DNA from: Acholoe squamosa
Taxonomy: Eukaryota > Annelida > Polychaeta > Phyllodocida > Polynoidae
NCBI GenBank assembly: GCA_949317995.1
Contig: OX439038.1
Coordinates: 33,068,613-33,132,612, forward strand
Length of the DNA stretch: 64,000 bases
Direction of reading: 5' to 3'
Positions 49,926 through 59,393 of the stretch are shown piece after piece. Position numbers and translations under genes: made by a program. Numbering within the stretch: the stretch's first letter is position 1; the number at the start of each line of letters is the position of its first letter. Below the pieces are notes generated by a model. It was given only the letters and a program-made list of their open reading frames with translations. It was not told the DNA's origin and did not search any database.

Positions 49926-50049
49926 GTGACTAGTTTACCTCCGAGAGAGCGCTAACAATTTTGTGTATTTTCCGTGGACTGTCATTGGATATATCATTCT
50001 CAAGCTACAGGATAATCTATAATGGTATTGTGATCAGCTTGGTATACAT

Positions 50050-50967
50050 GGACGATGACAAAGGATGATAAAAAGAACAAGAAAGCTCAATAAAGTGCCA
50101 CTGTAGAGGAGGCCAGTACCAGTATGGAGCCGCCATTAGAACCGGCTAAAGCATTGGGGGAACTGGAACAAAGGTTTTGGGCAAAAAATCATTCCTATGA
50201 ACGATATCTTGAATTTTATATGTTGGGAGACTTTAATGTGGACCTGTTGGGGCCATTCCGTAATAACACAAGAGGGATGAAGCAAGATTGTTAAAAAATA
50301 CAATTCTCCAGCTGGATTGTAAACAATATATACATGAAGTAATGCATTTTGATACAAGGGGTGGCACGTCTCTCCTTGACTTGGCCTGTACAAACTCACA
50401 AAAAGTCATTAAAAGTGGAACTCTAAAAATATCCATTGCAGACCATTTATTGGTGTATATGGTTAGAGGAGCCAAGTTATACTATTAAGAGCTCATAGAA
50501 TTTACAGGCAGGTCATACTGCAACTATATTAAAGAGAACTTCCAAACTGGTTTAAAGAATGTTAATTGGGCACAGTTTTGGGACTGAGCTGCAAACCTAT
50601 TAATACACAATGTTAGTACAGTTTTAGAGTTTACATGTCCAAATTTCAAATTTGCCAATAGAAAAAAAACCTGGGTTCCTAATGAATTACTGCAATTTTA
50701 TCAGGAAAAGGACATTGCCTTAAAAAAGTCACTTAGAACTGGGAATCAAGAAGACATTAACATAGCCCATTTCCTAAAAAAACGAGCAAAAGAGTTATCT
50801 AAAAAAACACAAGAAGATTTTCATAAGGACTGTTTACTAATAACAAGCACAATCCTAAAGCATATTGGAAAGAAATATCTAATATTGTGAATCCAAGGGA
50901 AAAAGCTAATATCATAAACTTAGCTGATATACCATTCCACCAGAGGAAACTGCTGACTATATTAATC
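50050..50967 (+). mobile_element. LINE 2, left part (interrupted by the Gypsy element)
   Basis: Fragmentary frames hold a lysine-rich start (about 50058), MLGDFNVDLL (endonuclease GD-N box, about 50220) and SLLDLACTN with an IADH box (50370-50460), then the helical linker. Frames are broken by stops. The body stops at AATC (50964-50967), where the Gypsy LTR begins, and resumes at 63427. Confidence 0.7.
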
Positions 50968-51107
50968 TGTGGTGGTCCCGCGTCATCTTCGAGGTACCTT
51001 CGTGGTCCTCGTGGGCGACGTCGAGAGCACCTCTATTACCCGACGCCTGGGGGCGCTGGAGTCCAGCGCCACGTCACCACTTGGTCACGTGGCCCTCGAC
51101 TCCGGTG

Positions 51108-51115
51108 TATATAAG
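51108..51115 (+). promoter_or_regulatory. LTR TATA box
   Basis: TATATAAG in U3, about 240 bases before the polyadenylation hexamer. The likely transcription start falls within or just before the first stem-loop. Confidence 0.7.
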
Positions 51116-51275
51116 GCCGTTGTACGGCCTTCCTCAGGGTCAGTCCAGCCCCGACTGACCATTGTGAGCAATGGTCGGCGGCTGCCCGGCTACCATATTC
51201 TAATACTCCTCTGTGCTCCTGCACAGAGGGGGTTCATGTGGAATATTAACTCTAGACACTAGAAGGCCTAGTGTC
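51113..51275 (+). promoter_or_regulatory. five perfect stem-loops in the LTR transcript leader
   Basis: Arms: 51113-51120/51124-51131 (AAGGCCGT, loop TGT); 51138-51145/51153-51160 (GGTCAGTC, loop of 7); 51159-51164/51169-51174 (CCATTG, loop TGAG); 51208-51216/51221-51229 (CCTCTGTGC, loop TCCT); 51255-51262/51268-51275 (GACACTAG, loop of 5). All pair perfectly and recur identically in the 3' LTR. Confidence 0.85.
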
Positions 51276-51436
51276 GAACCTGCAATAGAGTTCAAACTCT
51301 GCCACCTGTAACTGTGATCGAGAACGGCTGATGCCTATGTGTTATTAGACAATAAAGTTTTAACTGGAACCTGAATAGTTGTTCTTCGTTGTTTATCGAA
51401 AGATTCGATATAACATCGAGGGGTAGAACGCTACAC

Positions 51437-51451
51437 TGGTGCCGTGACCAG
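51437..51451 (+). other. primer-binding site
   Basis: TGGTGCCGTGACCAG begins one base after the LTR end; TGG matches the 3' CCA of a tRNA. I cannot assign the tRNA species from the sequence alone. Confidence 0.6.
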
Positions 51452-51495
51452 TTGTTAACTTTAGTCCGCATAGGTACTGCGAGCTTAAGTTCGAC

Positions 51496-53754
51496 ATGCA
51501 GGGTCACTTGGATGAAGATGATGACCCCAATCATCAACATCAAGTGACTACAGGCCCTTTAGTGGATAGGAATGATCCACTAATTGGTGGTGGTTTGAAC
51601 CACTCGCTGATATTAGGTCCATCGTCTGACCCGTTGGGCCTGTATCAAAGGAGCCGGCTACTCAATTGGCGAGTATCGACTCAACTCTCTCCGGCGGCTG
51701 AGAACTTCTTAAGGACACAGAGTTTGTCCTATGTAGAAAAATCAGCCTCGCCCGTGGGAACTCCAATGGGCCTTGGCAGTTGGTCCTTCGAGGGTCCCTC
51801 GCCCGTGTCGATACAAGGAAGTATTGACAGTGGCAGGGGACTCAACGAGGAGTTGCTACAAGAGCAGCAACGCCAACTGCGCCAGGGTCGCCAACAGTTG
51901 GATGCTCTCGCGAGTAACACCATGAAAGCTCAGGAGAAGAGTACAGAAATAGAGCTGAAGTTGGAACAGCTTAGGCAGCAGGCGTTAGAGGCTTCGAACA
52001 AGACTCAGATCGCAAATAGAGAGCTTACTGATCTTCAAGAGAAGGTCAAGCAGCTCTCTAGCGAAAAGGAGTCCTTGCTTGCAACGAAGTCAGATATCGA
52101 GCGTAGTCGGTTGACAGCAATGGATTGTCAATCGCTAAAAGCAAAGATCGATCGCCTTGCTACAAGCCGCCGAGAATGTGTCGAGAGAGCTCGAAACGAT
52201 TTTCGGGATGCCCAGCACGAGCAGACGTCCCTTAAACATAAGTTGAAACTACAAGAAGTAGAAAAGACTATGTTGGAGGAACAACTGCAAGAGTTGTGGC
52301 ATAAGTTGAACCAACAATCAGCCGAGCATACTGAAGAAGTAGCTGAGCACCTAACGGCTTATGAAAAGCAGGTGAAAGAGCTACGTCAGGTACGGGAGTC
52401 GTTACTCTGTCAGATGCAAGCTGACGAGGATGCTCGAGCCAGGGACGAGGCAGAAATGCGTCGTCGCTGTGAGGAACGAATCGAACACGCAAACAAAATG
52501 GCGGAATATCAGGTCTTAATGGAACAAAAAGCGAGGCATGAGGCCGAGCTTAATTCCTTGAAGTCTGAATCCCTAGTAGCCCAGTCACTGAAAGATCAGA
52601 AGGATTCGGACACTTTGGGAGCCATACGTGGTGAAATCGATGAGCTCCGACGAGAGATATTGTCTCGCAGAAAGGCTGATGAAGCCAGGGTGAATAAAGA
52701 AGTTCGTGATGAACTCGCACTCGAAGAACGTCTGAAGGAGCAGACGGAATCGAAATTGCGTACCGCTAGACTTCGAGATAAGCAACAAGGTAGTGAATGC
52801 AGCACTACTAGAGTTGCTACTCAAGGGGATCTAGTCGAAAACCCTGACTACAGAGAGTGGCTTGACCATGCCATGAAGGAGGCCAAGCAACTCTTTGCCA
52901 TCAGCGAGCAACGAGATCTCTCGAAACCCGAACATGCCCGCCTGGAATTCCTAGTATCGGAATTGAGACAGGCGGAACGTTCAAAACAGCAAGCGAATGG
53001 CCCGGCAGCTGATACTGTGTGGCTATGGGAGGAGCATGGAGATGGGACTTTGGAGGGACTGGTCGACATGGTAACGGAAGCCATGACTTCTAGCCTTCAA
53101 GACCCCATTGTTACAATGGAGAAGAGACGCCAAGGCAAGAACGAAAGCATTAGAGCCTATGGCTTTGCTTTGAGACGTCTTGCCGGCGATGCCTATCCAG
53201 GTGTGGACTTCTCGGTTGAATGGCTCATAACCAAAGTCAACCAGTTGTTCATAGGAGGATTGTATGACGTTGATTTACAACAAGACGTTCTTCGGGAGTG
53301 GCGTACTTACATGTCCCTAAAGGATCTCATGGACTTGGCAGACGAGTTGTTGCGGAAACGACAACTCCTGCCGAAGTTGGTGAATCCTACCTCAACAAAT
53401 GCATTGTCGGCGTTGGCCGACGCCGCTTTGGTTGAGGAAGGACAGGGCGAAGTCTCCTCATACTCGAAGCCCGGGGCGGGGAGTAAGACTAAGAAAGGTC
53501 AGAAATCCGCTGGTAAATCGAAAACACCAAACAAGGCCTCCAAACCCAAGGTGCAGGAGCAGACCTTCTCGCTGAGTCAATTGAAGAATTTACTCAGGGT
53601 TATCGAGGGGGGGGATGTCCCTGGTACTAGCTCGGAGAAGCCGAGTACCCCTCCGTCCGACGCCAAGTGTTGGAACTGCAAGAAGCAGGGGCATTTCGCA
53701 CGAACTTGCCCCGAGCCGATTAAAGGACTACCACCTGACGCGACGGAAAACTGA
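51496..53754 (+). CDS. gag: Gypsy gag polyprotein, 752 aa
   Basis: The structural protein that would assemble the particle. Residues about 115-480 are rich in Gln, Glu, Arg and Leu heptads and should form a long coiled coil, longer than in most Gypsy Gag proteins. A capsid-like helical region follows at about 490-630 (motifs KNESIRAYGFALRRLAG and LFIGGLYD, as in Ty3-type capsid). A Lys/Ser-rich linker leads to one CCHC zinc knuckle at residues 725-738 (CWNCKKQGHFARTC), the nucleocapsid element that binds RNA. The start is the first ATG after the primer-binding site. The stop TGA (53752) overlaps the open pol frame by 16 nt. Confidence 0.92.
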   Translation: MQGHLDEDDDPNHQHQVTTGPLVDRNDPLIGGGLNHSLILGPSSDPLGLYQRSRLLNWRVSTQLSPAAENFLRTQSLSYVEKSASPVGTPMGLGSWSFEGPSPVSIQGSIDSGRGLNEELLQEQQRQLRQGRQQLDALASNTMKAQEKSTEIELKLEQLRQQALEASNKTQIANRELTDLQEKVKQLSSEKESLLATKSDIERSRLTAMDCQSLKAKIDRLATSRRECVERARNDFRDAQHEQTSLKHKLKLQEVEKTMLEEQLQELWHKLNQQSAEHTEEVAEHLTAYEKQVKELRQVRESLLCQMQADEDARARDEAEMRRRCEERIEHANKMAEYQVLMEQKARHEAELNSLKSESLVAQSLKDQKDSDTLGAIRGEIDELRREILSRRKADEARVNKEVRDELALEERLKEQTESKLRTARLRDKQQGSECSTTRVATQGDLVENPDYREWLDHAMKEAKQLFAISEQRDLSKPEHARLEFLVSELRQAERSKQQANGPAADTVWLWEEHGDGTLEGLVDMVTEAMTSSLQDPIVTMEKRRQGKNESIRAYGFALRRLAGDAYPGVDFSVEWLITKVNQLFIGGLYDVDLQQDVLREWRTYMSLKDLMDLADELLRKRQLLPKLVNPTSTNALSALADAALVEEGQGEVSSYSKPGAGSKTKKGQKSAGKSKTPNKASKPKVQEQTFSLSQLKNLLRVIEGGDVPGTSSEKPSTPPSDAKCWNCKKQGHFARTCPEPIKGLPPDATEN

Positions 53755-53787
53755 GGCGGGCGGCTCGACGTGGCAATCGAGCTGCCC
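53739..53787 (+). promoter_or_regulatory. candidate -1 ribosomal frameshift signal, gag to pol
   Basis: pol is open in the -1 frame from 53739, so gag and pol overlap up to 53754. In the gag frame G-GAA-AAC (53745-53751) directly precedes the TGA. After a 6-base spacer the segment 53758-53767 (GGGCGGCTCG) pairs with 53778-53787 (CGAGCTGCCC): ten pairs with one G-U and a 10-base loop. The heptamer is only a partial match to X-XXY-YYZ because the P-site codon would mispair after slippage. Confidence 0.55.
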
Positions 53788-56700
53788 GACCATCGAAAAG
53801 CCAAGGTATCAGCACCTCTGGCACTCCTGATCAGACGACAGTAGATTCGAGGGAACTAGGTAAGGTCCCGGTAGGGCCGTCCCAGCCCTTTACCACAGCG
53901 GCACCGGTTGATCACCGGTCGGGTTCCGAAGATGTCGGTGTAGAAAAAGCCTCAATGGCCAAGGAACAGGGCGCTGGCAGCCCGAACTCCGAGGTCGAGG
54001 GTTCGACTGGATCGAAAGTGAAAGTCGACGCCGGGAGAGAAGCCCTGATGCGGCAGCTGGCCAGAGTCTGCGCAACAGAGCTTCCCTCAGATGATCCCTG
54101 TCTCTCTTTTCTGAAGAGGAGGGGGATCGATCTGAGTACTGACGTAGGGTTGAGAATGCTAGCAGGAACCGCCCCCTTGTCGGGGAAACGATGGTACCTG
54201 TCTGCAGAGATTCGAGGGCGTTCTCTGGACTTCCTGATAGATACTGGTGCCAGCCACACCATTGTCTCTCGAGAACTCGCGAAAACGTTAGTGGTGCCGT
54301 CAGATAATCTCTACGAGGGAATAACGGCGTGCACTGCGTCTGGAGCCGAAATGCGGACCTATGGTCGATTGGTTCTACCTCTTAAGGTCGCATCGACCCA
54401 CTATGTGTTTAGCCCAATAGTGGCCGATGTGGCTGACGATGGCATTCTGGGGCTCGACTTCGCGGCATTATACGGTATGATCCTGAACCCAAGGACGGGT
54501 CAATTGGTCATGACCGAGCCGGTAGAAGAGCACCATCAGTGTAAACTGAAGAGAGTGTCATCGATAGCCTCAGTAGCACAGACCACTAGGATACCTGCCA
54601 GACATCGGTGTGATGTCTTGGTAAAATCCGAAGGTCTGGAAAGAGACCGACAGGGCATCGTCGAACCCGACCTGAACACTCTGAGATGTTTTGGGTTGGT
54701 TGGTGAGGCTGCCCTTGTCAGCAATGTTCGTCGAACAGTGTTTCCCGTCTGTAATCCACTGAATCGAGACATTGTCCTGGAGAAAGGCCAGGTGGTCGGT
54801 ACTATACAGTATGCTGACAGAAACGGTGAACTCTCGTCACCGGAGGTAGGATCCGTGATGATGCGTCTCGAGCAAGAAGCTGCAGACATCGAGACGGCAG
54901 AAATCGCGAGCACCCACACGGGGGAGCTCCCTACCTGGCTGTTAGACATGTATGGCGACACCCACCTGACCCAGCCAGAGGAAAGACTGAAGCTGTCCGC
55001 CTTGCTACGTAAACATGTGGATGTCTTTAAATCCCCAGATGAGCCGTTAGGGCGCACCGATCGATGTCTGCATAACATCGACACGGGTGACGCACAACCT
55101 ATCCGAGTCCCTTATAGAAGGATTCCGCTCAGCAAGAAGGCTGCGGCGGATGAACAACTTAAGGAGATGTTGGATACGGGGGTGGTTAGGCCAAGTACTA
55201 GTCCCTGGTCCAGTCCCGTCCAGATGGTGACGAAGAAGGATGGGACCATGAGATTCTGCGTCGATTATCGATGTCTGAATGGAGTGACTAAGAAAAATGC
55301 TTACCCCCTCCCGCGCATCGACGAATCCTTGGATGCCCTAGGAGGGAACAAGTGGTTTAGTTGTCTCGATCTCCAATCTGGATATTGGCAGATCGGGATG
55401 AATCCCGACGACGTCGAGAAAACCGCTTTTTCCTACCAGAGGGGGCTCTACGAGTTCGATCGCATGGCGTTTGGTTTGTGTAACGCCCCCGCCACATTCG
55501 AGCGAATGATGGAGGAGATGTTGAGAGGTTTGCTAGGTAAAAGTTGCCTGGTTTACCTCGATGATATCATCGTCTTCGGCAAAACGACGGATGAAGCAAT
55601 GGCGAATCTGGCAGAAGTCTTCAACAGGATTCGGGCGTGGGGACTGAAGTTGAAACCTAAAAAATGTCAACTTTTTAGGACTTCAGTCGAGTACCTGGGC
55701 CGAATCGTGTCTGAACAGGGTATAGAAGCCAACCCGGGGAAAATTAGCGATGTAATGACTTGGGCTAGGCCCACTACAGTGAAGGAAATCCGATCCTTCA
55801 TTGGTTTTTGTTCCTACTACCGAGAGTTCATCCCGGGGTTTGCAGAACTCGTGAGTCCTTTGCAGGACTTAGTGATCCAAAAACCTAAAGGTAGTAGAGG
55901 TCGTTACGAGGCATTCGCGTGGACGGAGAAAGCCGAACATGCTTTTGTCGAGTTAAAACGAAGTTTCAGGGAGACACCTGTTCTTCGATTCCCCACACCC
56001 GACGGTCGTTTTATCTTGGACACTGATGCTAGCAACACAGCGATCGGGGCTGTTCTATCCCAGGTGCAGGATGGAATGGAGGTCCCGATCTCATTTGCCA
56101 GCAACACTCTAAGTAAAACACAACGAAACTACTGCACTACCAAAAGGGAACTGTTGGCAGTTGTCGTGTACACCAGGAAGTTTAGGCACTACCTTTATGG
56201 TGGTAACTTCACTATCCGCACCGATCATTCGTCTTTGAAATGGCTCCTAAATTTCAAAGAGGCTGAGGGAATGATGGGTAGGTGGCTGGCCCACCTTTCG
56301 GAGTTCGGTCTCGAAAACTCTAAGATCGAACATCGAAGTGGGGCCAAGCATCTAAACGCCGATGGCCTTAGTCGTATCCCTGTGCGGCTATGCCAGAGGT
56401 CGGATTGCACAGACTGCGGCAGTCATAATGCTGTTTTGGCAGCCGTAAGTGGTTTAGTAGACAGCCGGGTGGGTGTTGCATTTTGGTCTCTCGATGAACT
56501 CATTGATGCTCAGAAAGCGGACGCTGACATCAAACGAGTTGCTGAATGGCTAGTTAAGGGGGCTAAACCCACTAGGCCTGATGTATCGATCGAGAGCGCC
56601 GAGGTACGGAAATTAGTAGGGCAATGGCCTCTACTAACCTTCCGTGAAGGCTTGTTGTGTCGCTGGAAAGTCGAGGCGGGTCGAGCTAGGCGCACGATTC

Positions 56701-58451
56701 AAGTAGTTGTACCACGCCAACTGAGGGGTGAGGTACTCTCCTTTTGCCACGGACACCGAACAGCGGCACATTTTGGTCGTAAACGAACGCTCGAAAAGGT
56801 GAAAAGGAGATATTACTGGCCCGGGATGGGAAAGGACATAGGTCGTTGGGTTCGACACTGTCCTACCTGTTGCCTGGTAAAGCCCGGCGAGGGCATGGGT
56901 AAGTCTCCTCTGCACCAAGAGTTGTTCGGGGTGAGATTCGGGAGGATAGCTATGGATATCATCTCGGGATTTGCACCCACGCCAAACAAGAATACTTGCA
57001 TGTTAGTAATCCAAGATTACTTCACCAAGTATGTACGCGCTATTCCCCTACCAAATCACACGGCAGAGACCTGTGCAGAGGCCTTCGTGGACGAATGGGT
57101 TTTGACCTTTGGAGTCCCGTTGCTTCTGCATTCCGACCAAGGTCGAGAATTCGAATCTCGACTCTTCTCTGAGATGTGTGAATATTTGACGATTGTAAAA
57201 CAGAGAACCAATCCATACAGACCACAGAGTGATGGTCAGGTGGAAAGGTTCAATAGAACGTTGATTCAGAGTCTGACTATGTTGGTAGACAAACATATGG
57301 ACGACTGGGATGAACAGGCTAAATATGTGGTGTCCGCATATAACAGCTCTGAGCACAGTTCTACTGGATGCAGTCCAAATATGATGGTATTCGGGGAAGA
57401 AATTCTCATGCCAGCGGATGTGATTTTCGGCTCAATCGAGAACCCACTCGAAGTCCCTTGTTCCGTCACCTTCGTGGAACAACTTCGTGACCGATTGAGG
57501 GAGAGTTATAGCATGGTAAGGGAAAACTTAGGTAAATCTGCGGAACGCCAGAAGGTCGGGTATGACTATGGGCTAAAGCAGAGAAGATACTCAGTTGGTG
57601 AACAGGTGGTGAGGTACCACACCCCCCAGGCAGCTATGAAGCTTGCCCCCAACTGGGATGGGCCGTTCGTTGTAGATTCTGTCCTCTCTGAGTCGACATT
57701 ATTACTTCGATCATCCCGCGGACGGTTGCAAAAGAGCAATGTTGATAGAGTGCGCCGGTGGTTGGGCGTAGAACTATCACAAACTGTCGAGTTGTTGCAA
57801 CCACAACTTGATGATGATTCACCTTCTCGTAGGGCTACGAAAAGGGCTAAGTCTGTTTCTGGACAGGTCGAAATAGAGGTCGAAAGGTCGCGGCCGGAAG
57901 TCCAGTCTAAAGAACAAACTAAGCAGGGTCATCGAAAACGACAGCAAAAAGCTCGAAAACTGAGCGAGGTGGAGGTGTTGGATGCCAGTAAACCATCAAA
58001 GCGGCGCCGTGGTCGACCGGCCCGTCGAGATAAGTCGAAAACATCTAAACAGCCTTTGAAGGGATGTCGGAAGCCCGACCCCCCCTCGAAGGTGCGAACG
58101 ACTGAACAAACTTCACATCGAAACGTTTCGATTGAAGTGAAAGATCAGTCACTCCAGTCCGGACCTATGACTCGAGCGAGGCTTAAGCGCCAAGGCTCAT
58201 CAAAGGAACGGTCAGCGAGTGTCGAGGATGAAAGGAAACCCAGAGCAAACACTCTGGCTCCTGCATCCACACCGTCACAAGTGATGGGAGGCAGACGCCG
58301 ACGGAAACGGGTTAATAGCCCGGTCGGCCCGGCCACATCAAAGGACGGCGGGCTAGGAGGGGGTGATAGTAACCCGCCCCGAGGCTCAACACTCGTTCCT
58401 GTAGTAAAGGTTAAAATCAGAAAAAGCCCTAGATTAAACCCTACTCAGTAA
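53739..58451 (+). CDS. pol: Gypsy pol polyprotein (protease, RT, RNase H, integrase)
   Basis: The frame is open from 53739, in -1 phase to gag; the first ATG is at 53955 (1498 aa from there). Numbering from that ATG: aspartic protease with DTGA at 96-99; RT with the catalytic YLDD and a FGLCNAPATF block; RNase H with DTDAS and TDHSS; integrase with an HHCC zinc site (HRTAAHFGRK and CPTCC), a DDE core (MDIISGF, HSDQGREFES, QSDGQVERFNR) and a GPF-type box. About 250 residues of Lys/Arg-rich, low-complexity tail follow the integrase; I see no chromodomain. All catalytic residues are present and the frame has no stop. Synthesis is probably as a Gag-Pol fusion by frameshift. Confidence 0.95.
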   Translation, partial: RDGKLRRAARRGNRAARPSKSQGISTSGTPDQTTVDSRELGKVPVGPSQPFTTAAPVDHRSGSEDVGVEKASMAKEQGAGSPNSEVEGSTGSKVKVDAGREALMRQLARVCATELPSDDPCLSFLKRRGIDLSTDVGLRMLAGTAPLSGKRWYLSAEIRGRSLDFLIDTGASHTIVSRELAKTLVVPSDNLYEGITACTASGAEMRTYGRLVLPLKVASTHYVFSPIVADVADDGILGLDFAALYGMILNPRTGQLVMTEPVEEHHQCKLKRVSSIASVAQTTRIPARHRCDVLVKSEGLERDRQGIVEPDLNTLRCFGLVGEAALVSNVRRTVFPVCNPLNRDIVLEKGQVVGTIQYADRNGELSSPEVGSVMMRLEQEAADIETAEIASTHTGELPTWLLDMYGDTHLTQPEERLKLSALLRKHVDVFKSPDEPLGRTDRCLHNIDTGDAQPIRVPYRRIPLSKKAAADEQLKEMLDTGVVRPSTSPWSSPVQMVTKKDGTMRFCVDYRCLNGVTKKNAYPLPRIDESLDALGGNKWFSCLDLQSGYWQIGMNPDDVEKTAFSYQRGLYEFDRMAFGLCNAPATFERMMEEMLRGLLGKSCLVYLDDIIVFGKTTDEAMANLAEVFNRIRAWGLKLKPKKCQLFRTSVEYLGRIVSEQGIEANPGKISDVMTWARPTTVKEIRSFIGFCSYYREFIPGFAELVSPLQDLVIQKPKGSRGRYEAFAWTEKAEHAFVELKRSFRETPVLRFPTPDGRFILDTDASNTAIGAVLSQVQDGMEVPISFASNTLSKTQRNYCTTKRELLAVVVYTRKFRHYLYGGNFTIRTDHSSLKWLLNFKEAEGMMGRWLAHLSEFGLENSKIEHRSGAKHLNADGLSRIPVRLCQRSDCTDCGSHNAVLAAVSGLVDSRVGVAFWSLDELIDAQKADADIKRVAEWLVKGAKPTRPDVSIESAEVRKLVGQWPLLTFREGLLCRWKVEAGRARRTIQVVVPRQLRGEVLSFCHGHRTAAHFGRKRTLEKVKRRYYWPGMGKDIGRWVRHCPTCCLVKPGEGMGKSPLHQELFGVRFGRIAMDIISGFAPTPNKNTCMLVIQDYFTKYVRAIPLPNHTAETCAEAFVDEWVLTFGVPLLLHSDQGREFESRLFSEMCEYLTIVKQRTNPYRPQSDGQVERFNRTLIQSLTMLVDKHMDDWDEQAKYVVSAYNSSEHSSTGCSPNMMVFGEEILMPADVIFGSIENPLEVPCSVTFVEQLRDRLRESYSMVRENLGKSAERQKVGYDYGLKQRRYSVGEQVVRYHTPQAAMKLAPNWDGPFVVDSVLSESTLLLRSSRGRLQKSNVDRVRRWLGVELSQTVELLQPQLDDDSPSRRATKRAKSVSGQVEIEVERSRPEVQSKEQTKQGHRKRQQKARKLSEVEVLDASKPSKRRRGRPARRDKSKTSKQPLKGCRKPDPPSKVRTTEQTSHRNVSIEVKDQSLQSGPMTRARLKRQGSSKERSASVEDERKPRANTLAPASTPSQVMGGRRRRKRVNSPVGPATSKDGGLGGGDSNPPRGSTLVPVVKVKIRKSPRLNPTQ

Positions 58452-59393
58452 TCGATGTTTCGCACAATACTAAGCAGCAGCTTTACTAACCTGTGTTTTT
58501 AATGAGACTTTAAAATAACGGGTGCCGTTCTTGAGTAAATCTGTCTGTGGACGTGAAGCCGACGGTGAATAAAAAAATTACACAACGAGAAGTCGTACGA
58601 TTGCCTCTTAGTTTGAGACAAACTGACACTGGAAACATGGAAATTTGGAGCCTCTGATTTTATTGACTGTGAGGACGGGTTCCCAGCATAGGCTGGTGGA
58701 TACTGCCCGAAGGGTAGATCCATATTGGAACCATTTTTTTAATCCCGGTAGTCTGATGAAGGAGGGGGTGCCCAGATTAATCCATGTTAATAGTGTTGGA
58801 ACCCATAGACCGCATAGGAAATAACGGCATATGCAAACATTGCGACTGGAGAAGCAGAGCGTGACGGTGAGGGGAGAGTGAGTCGTTCTATTTTTTTGAG
58901 CAATACCTTATTTGGTCATGGCGTGATGCGCTGTGGACCAATAGGGTTCGCCCTCCTCGGTCACGTAGCCCCTTCCTCCAATCAGAGACGTGCGCCACAG
59001 GGATAAAAGGCCGCGTCGCCCACCACGGAGGTCACATCTGCGCCCTTCTCGTGAGAGTCGGACGCAGATAAGCTGGACTAAGCCTAGCTTATTCCAGCTG
59101 GTACGCTCCGTCTGGGGACTTCCTACCTGAGTGTAGGAGGTCTCCCCTGCCTAGTGTCGAGGGACACGACCTGTGTGAGCGCAGGTTCGTGTTCACTCGA
59201 GACTCCAGTCTTCGGTCCCTCGAGCCGCCTGAGTGCGGTTCGAGGTACATCGAAGACACCTTCGAGGCTTCGACCCGCCAGAGTGCGGATCGAAAAACCT
59301 CGAAGATCCTCTTCGACGTCTTGTCCCGTCTGAGAACGGTTCGAGACCCGGAGTCTTCTCTCCCTGGTGGAACCCGGCAGTTCAGGAAGAACC
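58452..59393 (+). promoter_or_regulatory. spacer with putative internal promoter and structured leader of ORF3
   Basis: CCAAT boxes at 58938-58942 and 58978-58982 and a TATA-like GATAAAAGG at 59002-59010 suggest a promoter. GGTCACGTAGCCCC (58959-58972) and AAAAGGCCG resemble the LTR motifs GGTCACGTGGCCC and ATAAGGCCG. Downstream are stem-loops 59071-59098, 59114-59147, 59164-59192, 59218-59245, 59264-59301 and 59318-59347. No gene is seen in 58452-58900. Confidence 0.45.

Larger units (their letters stand above)
50968..51435 (+). repeat. 5' LTR of the Gypsy element
   Basis: TGTGGTGGTCCC ... GAACGCTACA. TATA box TATATAAG at 51108-51115 and AATAAA at about 51351-51356 delimit U3, R and U5. A GGCGCTGGA-G-TCCAGCGCC palindrome (51052-51070) and TCACGTGG lie in U3. 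Five perfect stem-loops follow the TATA box. Confidence 0.95.

Noticed and set aside
54536..55084. 182-codon minus-strand frame inside pol
   Set aside because: Shadow of the intact pol frame; no recognised domain.
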